From positions 1-60,230 of the IMG/VR virus record IMGVR_UViG_3300021964_000063: 60,230 nucleotides of DNA; one strand, given 5' to 3'. The notes under the pieces are model-generated. The model worked only from the letters and a program-made list of their open reading frames with translations, was not told where the DNA came from and made no database searches. Positions 31,895 to 38,306 of this stretch are shown here, piece after piece (position 1 is the stretch's first letter; the number at the start of each line of letters is the position of its first letter). Position numbers and translations under genes: made by a program. The stretch comes from a virus.

Positions 31895-32555
31895 CGTTGT
31901 TTCCTCTCTTAATGTCTTGTTGTGTTTTCCAGAAGTATGACTCCTGATCTCCTAATCCCATACGGTCATAACCATTTTCAACCTGATAGTATTCAGTAGA
32001 GACTTTAAAGTCAGGTTTCTTTGGTTCTGCTGGTGTAAGACTATTATCATATATTCTCATTCTATTATTAGGATACAAAGCATATTGTCCATTTACTAGT
32101 TGTATTAGATTATGAGACTTATGCTCTGCTGGATTCTCACTGGTTGCATAATCAACTATATCAGGGTCCTGATGATAGTTATCTAGAGTACACACGTATG
32201 TACCCTTAACGGTCCCGTGATCTCTTGTATACAGTTCATAGTCCATGGACCCTATAAACTGCTTTTGAATCGCTACAACACCATAATCCATACAGTTCCA
32301 AAACTGTAAGTTCTGTAGATTCATATCGGGGTCGGGTTTTTTTGGTTGCGATAAGAATGCACTAATTGGTAACTTATCATACATCGCACCATATTCTGGT
32401 AGATAAGTTTCAAAATAAAACGCACGACCAGGTATACTTTTACATGATACCCAAACACCTTTTACATATTCGCCCCATCCACTCGTATGATCAGTTAAGT
32501 ATTCTTTACGAACCCATACTTCTACTGATGGTAGATTAGTAATCAAACAAGCCAT
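31887..32555 (-). CDS. Conserved phage protein of unknown function
   Basis: 222 residues from ATG at 32555 (MACLITNLPSVEVWVRK), preferred over an upstream start at 32591 that would lie inside the terminator region. Aromatic-rich sequence with the conserved-looking run GVWVSCKSIPGRAFYFETYL and PEYGAMYDKLPISAF. I recognise it as a protein type that recurs in T4-type cyanophages, but no function is known to me. It lies upstream of gp25 in the same direction and immediately follows a strong terminator, so it begins a new transcription unit. Confidence 0.75.
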   Translation of the reverse strand: MACLITNLPSVEVWVRKEYLTDHTSGWGEYVKGVWVSCKSIPGRAFYFETYLPEYGAMYDKLPISAFLSQPKKPDPDMNLQNLQFWNCMDYGVVAIQKQFIGSMDYELYTRDHGTVKGTYVCTLDNYHQDPDIVDYATSENPAEHKSHNLIQLVNGQYALYPNNRMRIYDNSLTPAEPKKPDFKVSTEYYQVENGYDRMGLGDQESYFWKTQQDIKRGNNDA

Positions 32556-32589
32556 AGTATACTCTAATGTTACACATATGTATCTAGAC

Positions 32590-32615
32590 AAAAAAAGAGA
32601 CCCGAAGGTCTCTTT
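32590..32615 (-). terminator. Strong Rho-independent terminator with UUCG loop
   Basis: On the minus strand a 9-bp stem AAAGAGACC/GGTCTCTTT closes a TTCG tetraloop and runs into seven T residues. It ends the unit of the 32622 gene. Confidence 0.92.
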
Positions 32616-32621
32616 GATATA

Positions 32622-32768
32622 TTATCGCCCTTGACCACGATAACGCTTTGGTTTTCCATTACGACTACTAGCAGCATACTTTGTATGCTTTCCTGATCCT
32701 TGCCGAGTCATCTTAGGTTGAGACTCAATCATTGTTTGTCCCAATAGAGATTTTCTAATCTTTGCCAT
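32622..32768 (-). CDS. Small highly basic protein
   Basis: 48 residues, MAKIRKSLLG at the N-terminus and RNGKPKRYRGQGR at the C-terminus. About one third of the residues are Lys/Arg, with few acidic residues, suggesting nucleic-acid binding. It is the last gene before the UUCG-loop terminator at 32590-32615. It resembles a small basic protein common in cyanophages near the gp25 cluster. Function unknown. Confidence 0.7.
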   Translation of the reverse strand: MAKIRKSLLGQTMIESQPKMTRQGSGKHTKYAASSRNGKPKRYRGQGR

Positions 32769-32771
32769 AAC

Positions 32772-32927
32772 TTAAATGCTCCTATCAGTATAAAGTGATT
32801 CTAAGGTTCTCTTTACCTCTTGGTTTCTTTGATGTTGCTTCAAATACTTATCACTAGATACTTCAGTAATAAGTGTCATCTTTGAAGCAAACTCTTCTGA
32901 ACGATCAACTTGAAATTGATTTGCCAT
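32772..32927 (-). CDS. Small hypothetical protein
   Basis: 51 residues (MANQFQVDRS start), helical and charged (DKYLKQHQRNQEVKRTLES). The start is 8 bp after the stop of the glycosyltransferase-like gene and the stop is 3 bp before the next start, so spacing fits an operon. No family recognised. Confidence 0.6.
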   Translation of the reverse strand: MANQFQVDRSEEFASKMTLITEVSSDKYLKQHQRNQEVKRTLESLYTDRSI

Positions 32928-32935
32928 GATAACTC

Positions 32936-33721
32936 TTAGATTACCCGCATTTTTTCGTGACCTACACGAATCCTTGGATCACACCAAATCTTAAATCCTG
33001 CCTCAATAGCATCTAAACAAAATGAGACATCCTCCCCACACATATCTTGTACCGCACCAGATTCAAAGACTTGCATCTTAGGCGCAAACCATGGATATGT
33101 CATCTTTGGACTCTCAAAGACACCGTGCTTAATCATTACCCATCCGAATCCTGTATAATCTACAGTAAAGGGTTTCCGCCGTTTTTGTATGCCATCAACC
33201 ATCTCATGATTCATAACTCCCCCATTGTTTCGGAAGTCATCCTCATCTAACCAGTGTGCTACTGATGTCGTGCGACCATCCTCTGTAGAATACCACCCAG
33301 ATACAATCTCTCGTTCTGTGCCGTCTTCAGTAATTGCCATATCGCATAACTGCCAGAACTTCTCTGAGGTGAACACAATATCACTATCAATCCATAACTG
33401 ATAATCATACTGTAACTTTCCATCCCATGGAATCTGACTAGGACCACGCAATACATTCGCGCCTAAACACTTACATCGGGCAAAGTTCACCATTGAACTA
33501 TAGTCCTGTGAAATCTGAATGCTCATTCCGTTTTGTACTAAGTCAAAACATAGTTGAACAAAGTTTTTCATAAACGTATATGAACATCCCCTCCCTGGTA
33601 AACAGAATACAATCGTCTTACCTTTCATTCTTGCTTTGATCGCATCATAATCCCATTCTTCCTTGGAATCCTCTGATGCTTTCACAGGCGTCTTTGCCTT
33701 TACTGTAAATCCTTTTGCCAT
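32936..33721 (-). CDS. GT-A-fold glycosyltransferase-like protein
   Basis: 261 residues from ATG at 33721 (MAKGFTVKAK); an upstream in-frame ATG at 33745 is possible. After a basic tail, the run TIVFCLPGRGCSYTFMKNF leads to a nucleotide-binding-like Rossmann segment. QLWIDSDIVF (D-S-D at residues 112-114) is a DxD-type metal/sugar-nucleotide motif. Near the C-terminus GEDVSFCLDAIEAGFKIWCDP matches the catalytic-acid ED-x-x-x-C-x-x-A pattern of family-2 enzymes. It may glycosylate a virion protein, host surface glycan or DNA; the substrate is unknown. Confidence 0.7.
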   Translation of the reverse strand: MAKGFTVKAKTPVKASEDSKEEWDYDAIKARMKGKTIVFCLPGRGCSYTFMKNFVQLCFDLVQNGMSIQISQDYSSMVNFARCKCLGANVLRGPSQIPWDGKLQYDYQLWIDSDIVFTSEKFWQLCDMAITEDGTEREIVSGWYSTEDGRTTSVAHWLDEDDFRNNGGVMNHEMVDGIQKRRKPFTVDYTGFGWVMIKHGVFESPKMTYPWFAPKMQVFESGAVQDMCGEDVSFCLDAIEAGFKIWCDPRIRVGHEKMRVI

Positions 33722-33775
33722 CGGAATTAAATCACTCCACTTCAATCTGTATTTTAACGTATTATGTAGAGAAAG

Positions 33776-33997
33776 TCAATACGAACTTTCCTCTATTCCA
33801 TGGGCGGTTTCTTCTACTGCCTCATATGTTAAATCCTCAATACTATAATCAGTCTTCATAAAACCAACTATCGTATTGAGGATCTCCCAACTCTCTTTAA
33901 ACTTATCCTCAGATAGATTATGCATTACACAATCACTCTTTAGATATATGTGAAAAACTTTATTGGTCCCAATTTTTTCTGGGGAAAATTTTATCAT
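33776..33997 (-). CDS. Conserved small cyanophage-type protein
   Basis: 73 residues. Contains IGTNKVFHIYLKSDCVMHNL, a helical middle, and an acidic C-terminus ending EESSY. The protein type is familiar from T4-like cyanophages but uncharacterised. A sigma70-like promoter at 34183-34212 predicts a ~180-nt leader before this start, which is unusually long for this genome. Confidence 0.7.
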   Translation of the reverse strand: MIKFSPEKIGTNKVFHIYLKSDCVMHNLSEDKFKESWEILNTIVGFMKTDYSIEDLTYEAVEETAHGIEESSY

Positions 33998-34176
33998 AAC
34001 TTTTTTTACATCGTCGCTTTATATAGAACTCACGGGTACACACTTTTGTAGGTTAGGGTAGTAGAACGTTTTAAGGAAGGGGGGGTCCTTTATATTAACC
34101 TTACCTTACCTTAGGGGTACGCTACGCTCCGCGTTTCGCCATCATAAATCCGCCATAATACTGTCGGATTCACAAC
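33998..34176 (-). promoter_or_regulatory. Long leader region with GC-rich patch and hairpin
   Basis: About 180 bases without a credible gene. It contains a tandem CCTTA direct repeat (34102-34114 region), a small inverted repeat AAGGA/TCCTT around a G-run (34074-34092), and a GC-rich patch (GTACGCTACGCTCCGCG, ~34118-34134) that contrasts with the AT-rich surroundings. It could be a structured 5' leader; no known riboswitch was recognised. Confidence 0.4.
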
Positions 34177-34182
34177 ACTGTA

Positions 34183-34212
34183 AGTATAGCATATATGCCC
34201 CCTATGTGTCAA
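34183..34212 (-). promoter_or_regulatory. Sigma70-like promoter
   Basis: On the minus strand TTGACA at 34212-34207, an 18-bp spacer, and TATACT at 34188-34183. Transcription would start near 34176 and run through a long leader to the gene at 33997. Confidence 0.65.
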
Positions 34213-34243
34213 ACAAAGAGGGCACTGTAAGATTCACATAGTA

Positions 34244-34390
34244 TCAGAAATCAATGGCGTTAAGTGTTCCCTCTGATGCGTCTGAGTTATCGATAGATTG
34301 TGCCTCATCGGCAATCACATCGAGGATACTCAGAATTTCTGCGCCAGTGTTACCCTGAGACAGCATACCAAGAAGAAGTTCGCGAGACAT
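34244..34390 (-). CDS. Small acidic helical protein
   Basis: 48 residues (MSRELLLGMLSQGN start, ILSILDVIADEAQSID). A short acidic helical protein of a type frequent in cyanophages; no function known. It lies in the unit driven by the promoter at 34789-34817, after the 84-residue gene. Confidence 0.65.
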   Translation of the reverse strand: MSRELLLGMLSQGNTGAEILSILDVIADEAQSIDNSDASEGTLNAIDF

Positions 34391-34448
34391 AATGAAGAAG
34401 AAAAATGTGAGTTAGTAAGCAGTTTAAAGTCATACTTAGGACTGTGTG

Positions 34449-34703
34449 TTAGTTGTTAGATAGTGCTCTAAGTTCATCAAGGCACATCTTGAAGATATCT
34501 GGTTCGTCCATAACATCCAGATCTTCTAAAGTCATATCCCCCGCCATAGAATCACAAATAACTTGTGTTGCTTGGAACTCGTCAAGTATACCCGAAACCT
34601 TATTCTTTGAGCGTAGGAAGTCTGAGTAATCCATCAGTTTTTCACAGGCATTTTCCATGATACTGTTGATGCGTCGGTGCTCGTCTGTGATGATGATGGT
34701 CAT
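34449..34703 (-). CDS. Small hypothetical protein
   Basis: 84 residues, mainly helical (DEHRRINSIMENACEKLMDY), acidic C-terminal half with LEDLDVMDEPDIF. It is the first gene behind a strong sigma70-like promoter and joint repeat copy 1, with an ~80-nt leader. An AGGGA stretch lies ~15 nt before the ATG. Not recognised. Confidence 0.65.
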   Translation of the reverse strand: MTIIITDEHRRINSIMENACEKLMDYSDFLRSKNKVSGILDEFQATQVICDSMAGDMTLEDLDVMDEPDIFKMCLDELRALSNN

Positions 34704-34722
34704 GCGTGATTGCGTCCCTACA

Positions 34723-34750
34723 CTATAGGGGAACTTTAGAGGTTACTAAC
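34723..34750 (-). repeat. 28-bp joint repeat, copy 1
   Basis: Plus-strand form begins CTATAGGGGAAC and ends GAGGTTACTAAC. It lies inside the transcribed leader between the promoter at 34789-34817 and the start at 34703, so in this copy it acts as RNA leader rather than promoter. Confidence 0.9.
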
Positions 34751-34788
34751 AATAATACCCTGTTACTATCTCTCAGTCTTTCCCTTAT

Positions 34789-34817
34789 ATTGTAGCACCT
34801 ATATGACTCTGAGTCAA
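34789..34817 (-). promoter_or_regulatory. Sigma70-like promoter
   Basis: Minus-strand TTGACT (34817-34812), exactly 17 bp, TACAAT (34794-34789). Start site predicted near 34782. It drives the 34703 and 34390 genes and is divergent to the promoter at 34854. Confidence 0.75.
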
Positions 34818-34853
34818 GTGCAGTCCTGTGGGGGAAAAATGTTGCTGGTGCTG

Positions 34854-34882
34854 TTGACTTTTGAGAGAAAGTGTGATATAGT
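34854..34882 (+). promoter_or_regulatory. Plus-strand sigma70-like promoter without an obvious gene
   Basis: TTGACT (34854-34859), 17-bp spacer, TATAGT (34877-34882). No plus-strand ORF above ~12 codons follows in the gap, and genes further right are on the opposite strand. It would make a small RNA or an antisense transcript. Confidence 0.65.
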
Positions 34883-34888
34883 GCGGTC

Positions 34889-35112
34889 TTAGATAACAAT
34901 AAGAATGAGAGTTTCTAGAGACTTAAGTAACAAATAGGAAGAGGGTTAAGTAAGGGGTTTCTCCACAGATTATAGTGATTAAACCACATATAACCCCACC
35001 TTTTCAACAGGGTTGTGGAAAACAAACAAAACACACATATACATTTAAAATAACATTAATAAACGTTTTTTTAATGAAAACATGTTATTTATGGGTGTTT
35101 TGTAGGTGATAC
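34889..35112 (+). other. Gene-free part of the 34751-35112 gap: candidate ncRNA or replication/regulatory site
   Basis: No credible ORF on either strand. It contains two one-mismatch DnaA-box-like sites in opposite orientation (TTCTCCACA at 34959-34967 and TGTGGAAAA at 35014-35022), followed by ~80 bp of very AT-rich DNA with an imperfect hairpin (CATTAA...TTAATG, 35052-35074). It is the longest gene-free stretch of the window. Confidence 0.35.
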
Positions 35113-35316
35113 TTAGGGATTCAAACCAAACCAAGTCTGAGCATCATAGCAATCAATCACCTCTTCTTTAATGTCATCCATTTCATAATCTTTAAGGTTT
35201 TCAACAATAGTATCCACAGCAAGAGTAACTAAAGACTTAATATCCATTCCTTCTACAATCATCTCAGCATAGCGTTGCTTAAGTCCTTCAAGTTTTTCGG
35301 TGTTGGTGATAGTCAT
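35113..35316 (-). CDS. Conserved small cyanophage-type protein
   Basis: 67 residues: TNTEKLEGLKQRYAEMIVEG, then a helical acidic segment (VENLKDYEMDDIKEEVID). The opening is familiar from many cyanophage small proteins of unknown role. Its ATG overlaps the TGA of the preceding gene, so it is translationally coupled. Confidence 0.7.
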   Translation of the reverse strand: MTITNTEKLEGLKQRYAEMIVEGMDIKSLVTLAVDTIVENLKDYEMDDIKEEVIDCYDAQTWFGLNP

Positions 35317-35459
35317 TGGATTACTTTTGATGGTGGATTAAGTAGTCTTTCGAGTGCTTCATTCCTTTCATTGATTGTATCTGTAAGATTACTATCTAAC
35401 AGATCAATCATTAGATTAGCACCTAATATAATGAAGATAGCAAGGAAGATAATTCTCAT
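35313..35459 (-). CDS. Small single-span membrane protein
   Basis: 48 residues. The N-terminal run MRIIFLAIFIILGANLMIDL is a likely transmembrane helix or uncleaved signal, followed by a charged tail (TINERNEALERLL). It overlaps both neighbours by 4 bp (ATGA-type junctions), so it belongs to the 35113-35803 operon. Function unknown. Confidence 0.65.
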   Translation of the reverse strand: MRIIFLAIFIILGANLMIDLLDSNLTDTINERNEALERLLNPPSKVIQ

Positions 35460-35803
35460 GAGAAGACATAACCATTAGTGAATGTTACGTTCTTGAATAC
35501 ATTCTTTCCATTGATTGCTCCTACGAAAAGTCTTACATACCACTGAAAGTCTTTCTGAAATACACCTTCTCCTCTCTCACAGAACTCAGAACAGAGTGCA
35601 TTAAGTCTGGATTTTGTTGTAGTTGATTGATAACCGCCATCAAAAATTGTCATCGAATCATCAGTGATTTCCGCAATCTTGTTACCATGAAGACGAACGA
35701 TTGAGGTTCCTGTCTCTTCATTAAAGTGAACTGTTGTATTAGCATTAGACCAGTTTTGATTTGACTGGATTGCTTGGCACATTTGGGATTCGATTTTACG
35801 CAT
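35456..35803 (-). CDS. Conserved small cyanophage-type protein
   Basis: 115 residues. Contains SIVRLHGNKIAEI, MTIFDGGYQSTTTKSRLNAL and a C-terminal FQWYVRLF segment; the GGYQS-x-TTKSRLN pattern is familiar from other T4-like cyanophages. No function known. It follows joint repeat copy 2 by ~22 nt without a Shine-Dalgarno. Confidence 0.72.
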   Translation of the reverse strand: MRKIESQMCQAIQSNQNWSNANTTVHFNEETGTSIVRLHGNKIAEITDDSMTIFDGGYQSTTTKSRLNALCSEFCERGEGVFQKDFQWYVRLFVGAINGKNVFKNVTFTNGYVFS

Positions 35804-35825
35804 TTGAGTTTGAGTGATGTCTATA

Positions 35826-35853
35826 CTATAGGGGAACTTTAGAGGTTACTAAC
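35826..35853 (-). repeat. 28-bp joint repeat, copy 2
   Basis: Identical to copy 1 over 28 bp. It lies between the stop at 35869 and the start at 35803. Confidence 0.9.
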
Positions 35854-35868
35854 TTTAATAGGGAAGAA

Positions 35869-35976
35869 TCAACGGAGTTTTAAATAACCGTGTTCTACCA
35901 TTAAATCAATGAACTTAATACATTGATTACCTGTTTCCATCTGAGAGAGATGATAATATACAGTTGAAAGTTTCAT
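35869..35976 (-). CDS. Very small hypothetical protein
   Basis: 35 residues: MKLSTVYYHLSQ, then CIKFIDLMVEHGYLKLR. Helical and resembling a fragment of a winged-helix protein, but too short to assign. It fills the space between joint repeat copy 2 and the 36009 gene. Confidence 0.4.
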   Translation of the reverse strand: MKLSTVYYHLSQMETGNQCIKFIDLMVEHGYLKLR

Positions 35977-36008
35977 AGTTGATTGTGATGATTGTGATGT
36001 GATTTGAA

Positions 36009-36197
36009 TCAGAAAGGGTTAGACCATGACTCATATTTTTTCATGGTGATATGTCCTTCCTTACAAAGTGCATCAGTATAGATACTCCATGCTTCACGTT
36101 TTGCGATGCTATCAGTTGCTCTCCGTGTACCCTTGGTTGATACTTTCCAGTTGTATCGGAACTGATCTAATGCCTGTGCTTTGGTGATGGTTCTCAT
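36009..36197 (-). CDS. Conserved small basic cyanophage-type protein
   Basis: 62 residues with the segments FRYNWKVSTKGTRRATDSIA, REAWSIYTDALCKEG and YESWSNPF. This pattern recurs in cyanophages; the basic, Trp-rich composition suggests nucleic-acid or protein binding, but nothing is established. The start is ~20 nt after joint repeat copy 3 and lacks a Shine-Dalgarno. Confidence 0.72.
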   Translation of the reverse strand: MRTITKAQALDQFRYNWKVSTKGTRRATDSIAKREAWSIYTDALCKEGHITMKKYESWSNPF

Positions 36198-36217
36198 GAT
36201 TGGTTGAAGTGCTTACA

Positions 36218-36245
36218 CTATAGAGGAACTTTAGAGGTTACTAAC
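36218..36245 (-). repeat. 28-bp joint repeat, copy 3
   Basis: One G-to-A change (CTATAGAGGAAC) relative to copy 1. The TAG stop of the upstream gene (36241-36243) lies inside the repeat. Confidence 0.9.
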
Positions 36246-36432
36246 AATAATGCTTTCTCTTGATTCTTTCTATTTGCTGTATGATATTCTTATAAGAACA
36301 ACGATCAGATGGTGTCTTTGATGTAACTATCCTTTCGTTAAGTTCTGGATTATAATATATCTTATGTGTCTTTTGTCGTATTAAATGATAACCTTCGGAT
36401 TGTAAATGTTTCGTGATTTGTAACTTCTTCAT
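36241..36432 (-). CDS. HicA-like small basic protein
   Basis: 63 residues. The pattern K-x-L-Q-SEGYHLIRQKTHKIYYNPEL, then basic residues and a C-terminal helix (IIQQIERIKRKH), resembles the HicA mRNA-interferase fold, where G-x-x-x-x-RQ-x-x-H precedes a beta strand. The candidate catalytic His is in THK. No HicB antitoxin is encoded nearby: the upstream 76-residue neighbour is acidic but lacks a HicB pattern. It overlaps that neighbour by 4 bp. Confidence 0.45.
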   Translation of the reverse strand: MKKLQITKHLQSEGYHLIRQKTHKIYYNPELNERIVTSKTPSDRCSYKNIIQQIERIKRKHYC

Positions 36433-36659
36433 GCCTGATAATACTCCCCGATTGATTTACTTATCACAATCAGTTGTTCATGAACTTCCTCAATTAATGC
36501 TTGAATATCATCCTCCTCTCCTAATAATGCCATATGATCAACTTCATCCCAATCTTCTACATTAATACTTCCATCATTGTATTGTGGAGTATAGTATAGT
36601 GTGCCCTCACTATCAATTGAATAGGCACAACCATGATCATCACAAGTTAATACAATCAT
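36429..36659 (-). CDS. Small acidic hypothetical protein
   Basis: 76 residues from ATG at 36659, chosen because a strong Shine-Dalgarno (GGAGG, 7 nt spacing) precedes it; a longer reading from 36713 would overlap the upstream gene. Contains CDDHGCAYSIDSEGTLYYTP and a highly acidic centre. It is one of few early genes here with a good ribosome-binding site. Not recognised. Confidence 0.65.
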   Translation of the reverse strand: MIVLTCDDHGCAYSIDSEGTLYYTPQYNDGSINVEDWDEVDHMALLGEEDDIQALIEEVHEQLIVISKSIGEYYQA

Positions 36660-36663
36660 CTCA

Positions 36664-36846
36664 TCAACCTCCAAACATTTGATCAAATAGAGACTGTCCT
36701 GAACGTTCATCATCGTTCATCTTTTCATTCTCTCGCATACAAACAAGAAAGTTAATCTGTGATTGAATGTCCTCAACTTCATTCTGAAGTTTCTCTTTTC
36801 TGAAGTTTAACTCCATGATACTTTTGTTGATTTCAACTGTAGTCAT
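36664..36846 (-). CDS. Small coiled-coil protein
   Basis: 60 residues with a heptad-rich helix (FRKEKLQNEVEDIQSQINFL) and a C-terminal SLFDQMFGG. The end of the gene supplies the ribosome-binding site for the next gene. Not recognised. Confidence 0.6.
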   Translation of the reverse strand: MTTVEINKSIMELNFRKEKLQNEVEDIQSQINFLVCMRENEKMNDDERSGQSLFDQMFGG

Positions 36847-36887
36847 AGTTTTGAAAATAGTAAGGTTGTTAAGTTGTTCTTTAAGAT

Positions 36888-37100
36888 TCAGTTTGATGCC
36901 TCCATAAACACATCATAGAAACAATCAAATGCCGCAGGATCATGACAGAATGAAGAGATTCCACTTTGATCAGAAACCCAGTCATATGCCATATCAATAT
37001 CGGCACCTGTCTCTAATACAAAGGATTGTAACCCTTGAAGAGCATTTACGAAAGCAGAGTCGTTCAGAAGCATTTTGTTGTTGTTTGTAGTTGTGTTCAT
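36888..37100 (-). CDS. Small acidic hypothetical protein
   Basis: 70 residues with DMAYDWVSDQSG and FDCFYDVFMEAS. The ATG at 37100 follows joint repeat copy 4 with only one base between, so there is no room for a Shine-Dalgarno; an in-frame ATG at residue 10 is an alternative start. Not recognised. Confidence 0.65.
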   Translation of the reverse strand: MNTTTNNNKMLLNDSAFVNALQGLQSFVLETGADIDMAYDWVSDQSGISSFCHDPAAFDCFYDVFMEASN

Positions 37101-37101
37101 A

Positions 37102-37129
37102 CTATAGGGGAACTTTAGAGGTTACTAAC
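37102..37129 (-). repeat. 28-bp joint repeat, copy 4
   Basis: Identical to copy 1. On the minus strand its 3' end TATAG is followed by T and the ATG of the 37100 gene. Confidence 0.9.
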
Positions 37130-37134
37130 AATAA

Positions 37135-37302
37135 TCAAAATATATTTGTCCATGCATAATGTTTAGCAGAACTGATTCTTCCATCCTTAAGTAATCTATC
37201 ACATACTCGACAGAATACTTCAAACTTTTCCATTCGTGTCATGTTAGCATCAATTTTCATTGAAGTTTCACCGACGACTTTGAGAACTTGTCCTTTGAGC
37301 AT
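37135..37302 (-). CDS. Small hypothetical protein, C-terminal coding sequence duplicated at 37877
   Basis: 55 residues with MEKFEVFCRVCDRLLKDGRISS and a C-terminal HYAWTNIF. The last ~8 codons and stop recur next to joint repeat copy 5. The start is preceded by the leader TAACTAACATC and no Shine-Dalgarno. A Cys-x-x-Cys is present but isolated. Confidence 0.62.
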   Translation of the reverse strand: MLKGQVLKVVGETSMKIDANMTRMEKFEVFCRVCDRLLKDGRISSAKHYAWTNIF

Positions 37303-37306
37303 GATG

Positions 37307-37519
37307 TTAGTTAGCAGTTACAATACGATGATAACCTTGTTCTTTATGAAGATTTTTAATAGTTTTAACTTCATGAAGTTTGGTTAGAGTATAATCATAA
37401 CCATCCTCATATTCAAGATACTTTGCATATTCAATCGCAGATAGTTCATCCTTGAAAATCATCATTGATTTGAAATCTTCGTTTTGGGAGTGATACCCAC
37501 CGATGACAGAATACAGCAT
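37307..37519 (-). CDS. Small hypothetical protein
   Basis: 70 residues from ATG at 37519 (MLYSVIGGYHSQNED), preceded by the recurring leader TAACTAACATC. The upstream extension to 37582 would overlap the previous gene. Sequence: FKDELSAIEYAKYLEYEDGYDYTL and a basic C-terminus. Not recognised. Confidence 0.62.
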   Translation of the reverse strand: MLYSVIGGYHSQNEDFKSMMIFKDELSAIEYAKYLEYEDGYDYTLTKLHEVKTIKNLHKEQGYHRIVTAN

Positions 37520-37554
37520 GATGTTAGTTAAGAGTTTACAGTGAGTGAGGGGAA

Positions 37555-37827
37555 TCACCCCACACATGCCATGGGTGCCCACTCTTCACGAGGCATTTTG
37601 TCGGTGTGGTAGTTAGTTACCTCAGCACCTCCAGCAATACGTTCTGCCCATTCGTGCTTGGCATCGATCATACCCACAACACTGTAGGATTTCATACCAT
37701 TAACACGGAAAGTGACACGCTTAACGAAACGTTTGATGACAACTTTCATGCCTTTGACTTCATCTGCCTCAGCAATGAATGCCTCAGGGAAGAAATCAAC
37801 GATACAGACGGAGTTTGAGAGTTGCAT
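37555..37827 (-). CDS. Hypothetical protein
   Basis: 90 residues: acidic N-terminal part (DFFPEAFIAEADEVKG), a basic centre (VIKRFVKRVTFRVNG) and a C-terminus with REEWAPMAC. No family recognised. The start is ~20 nt after joint repeat copy 5. Confidence 0.6.
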   Translation of the reverse strand: MQLSNSVCIVDFFPEAFIAEADEVKGMKVVIKRFVKRVTFRVNGMKSYSVVGMIDAKHEWAERIAGGAEVTNYHTDKMPREEWAPMACVG

Positions 37828-37848
37828 ATGGTTTGAGAAGTGCTTACA

Positions 37849-37876
37849 CTATAGAGGAACTTTAGAGGTTACTAAC
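37849..37876 (-). repeat. 28-bp joint repeat, copy 5
   Basis: Same variant as copy 3 (CTATAGAGGAAC). It shares with copy 3 the downstream leader TAGTGTAAGCACTTC. Confidence 0.9.
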
Positions 37877-37904
37877 AATAATTAAAATATATTTGTCCAT
37901 GCAC
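37877..37904 (-). repeat. Duplicated 3' end of the 55-residue gene
   Basis: The ~28 bases next to copy 5 (AATAATTAAAATATATTTGT and CCATGCA) match those next to copy 4 except for one base. They encode the last residues and a stop of the gene at 37135 but have no ORF in front. This is a gene remnant or a copied joint. Confidence 0.8.
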
Positions 37905-37934
37905 GATGTTAGTTAGTGAATGAATGAGTAAGTG

Positions 37935-38087
37935 TTACTCAGGACGAAGTTTGACTGTAATAATCTCAAAGTTTGGATGTAATTCTGTGCATCTTGCATA
38001 TGCTTCAGCAGCAGTTTCTCTCATGTAAGAGAGCACATCGTGCATCTCTTTTTTGTTGTCGTAACCGTAGCAATTCCAGATAGGCAT
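37935..38087 (-). CDS. Small hypothetical protein
   Basis: 50 residues: MPIWNCYGYDNKKEMHDVLS, RETAAEAYARC and IITVKLRPE. The helix and closing beta strand look like a complete small domain. No Shine-Dalgarno; preceded by a TTCATTCACTAA-type leader. Not recognised. Confidence 0.58.
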   Translation of the reverse strand: MPIWNCYGYDNKKEMHDVLSYMRETAAEAYARCTELHPNFEIITVKLRPE

Positions 38088-38114
38088 GTGATTTAGTGAA
38101 TGAATGAGTTAGTA

Positions 38115-38273
38115 TCAGTCGTAAGGGAAAAAAGAAGAACGGGTTGAATCTGTCTCGTAAGGAATGTCAAAGTCCTCGCCAAACATTCGATAGTAAAGAT
38201 CACTGAAGATAGCAAAATCATCAGGAGTTTCGTTGTTCCAGATTCTCAGGATTTCGTCGTAGGTGTTTCTCAT
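38115..38273 (-). CDS. Small acidic hypothetical protein
   Basis: 52 residues: MRNTYDEILRIWNNETPDDF and MFGEDFDIPYETD. The ATG lies one base after joint repeat copy 6. The next Met is residue 30, so the direct ATG is needed for the protein to exist in this form. Not recognised. Confidence 0.58.
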   Translation of the reverse strand: MRNTYDEILRIWNNETPDDFAIFSDLYYRMFGEDFDIPYETDSTRSSFFPYD

Positions 38274-38274
38274 A

Positions 38275-38302
38275 CTATAGGGGAACTTTAGAGGTTACTA
38301 AC
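38275..38302 (-). repeat. 28-bp joint repeat, copy 6
   Basis: Identical to copy 1. It lies between the TAA stop at 38307 and the ATG at 38273. Confidence 0.9.
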
Positions 38303-38306
38303 ATTA

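Noticed and set aside
36241-36659. Complete HicAB toxin-antitoxin pair
   Set aside because: The acidic neighbour shows neither a HicB partial-RNase fold pattern nor a DNA-binding motif.
37879-37900. Mini-ORF beginning MDKYILII beside repeat copy 5
   Set aside because: 12 codons, running into the repeat; better explained as the copied tail of the 37135 gene.
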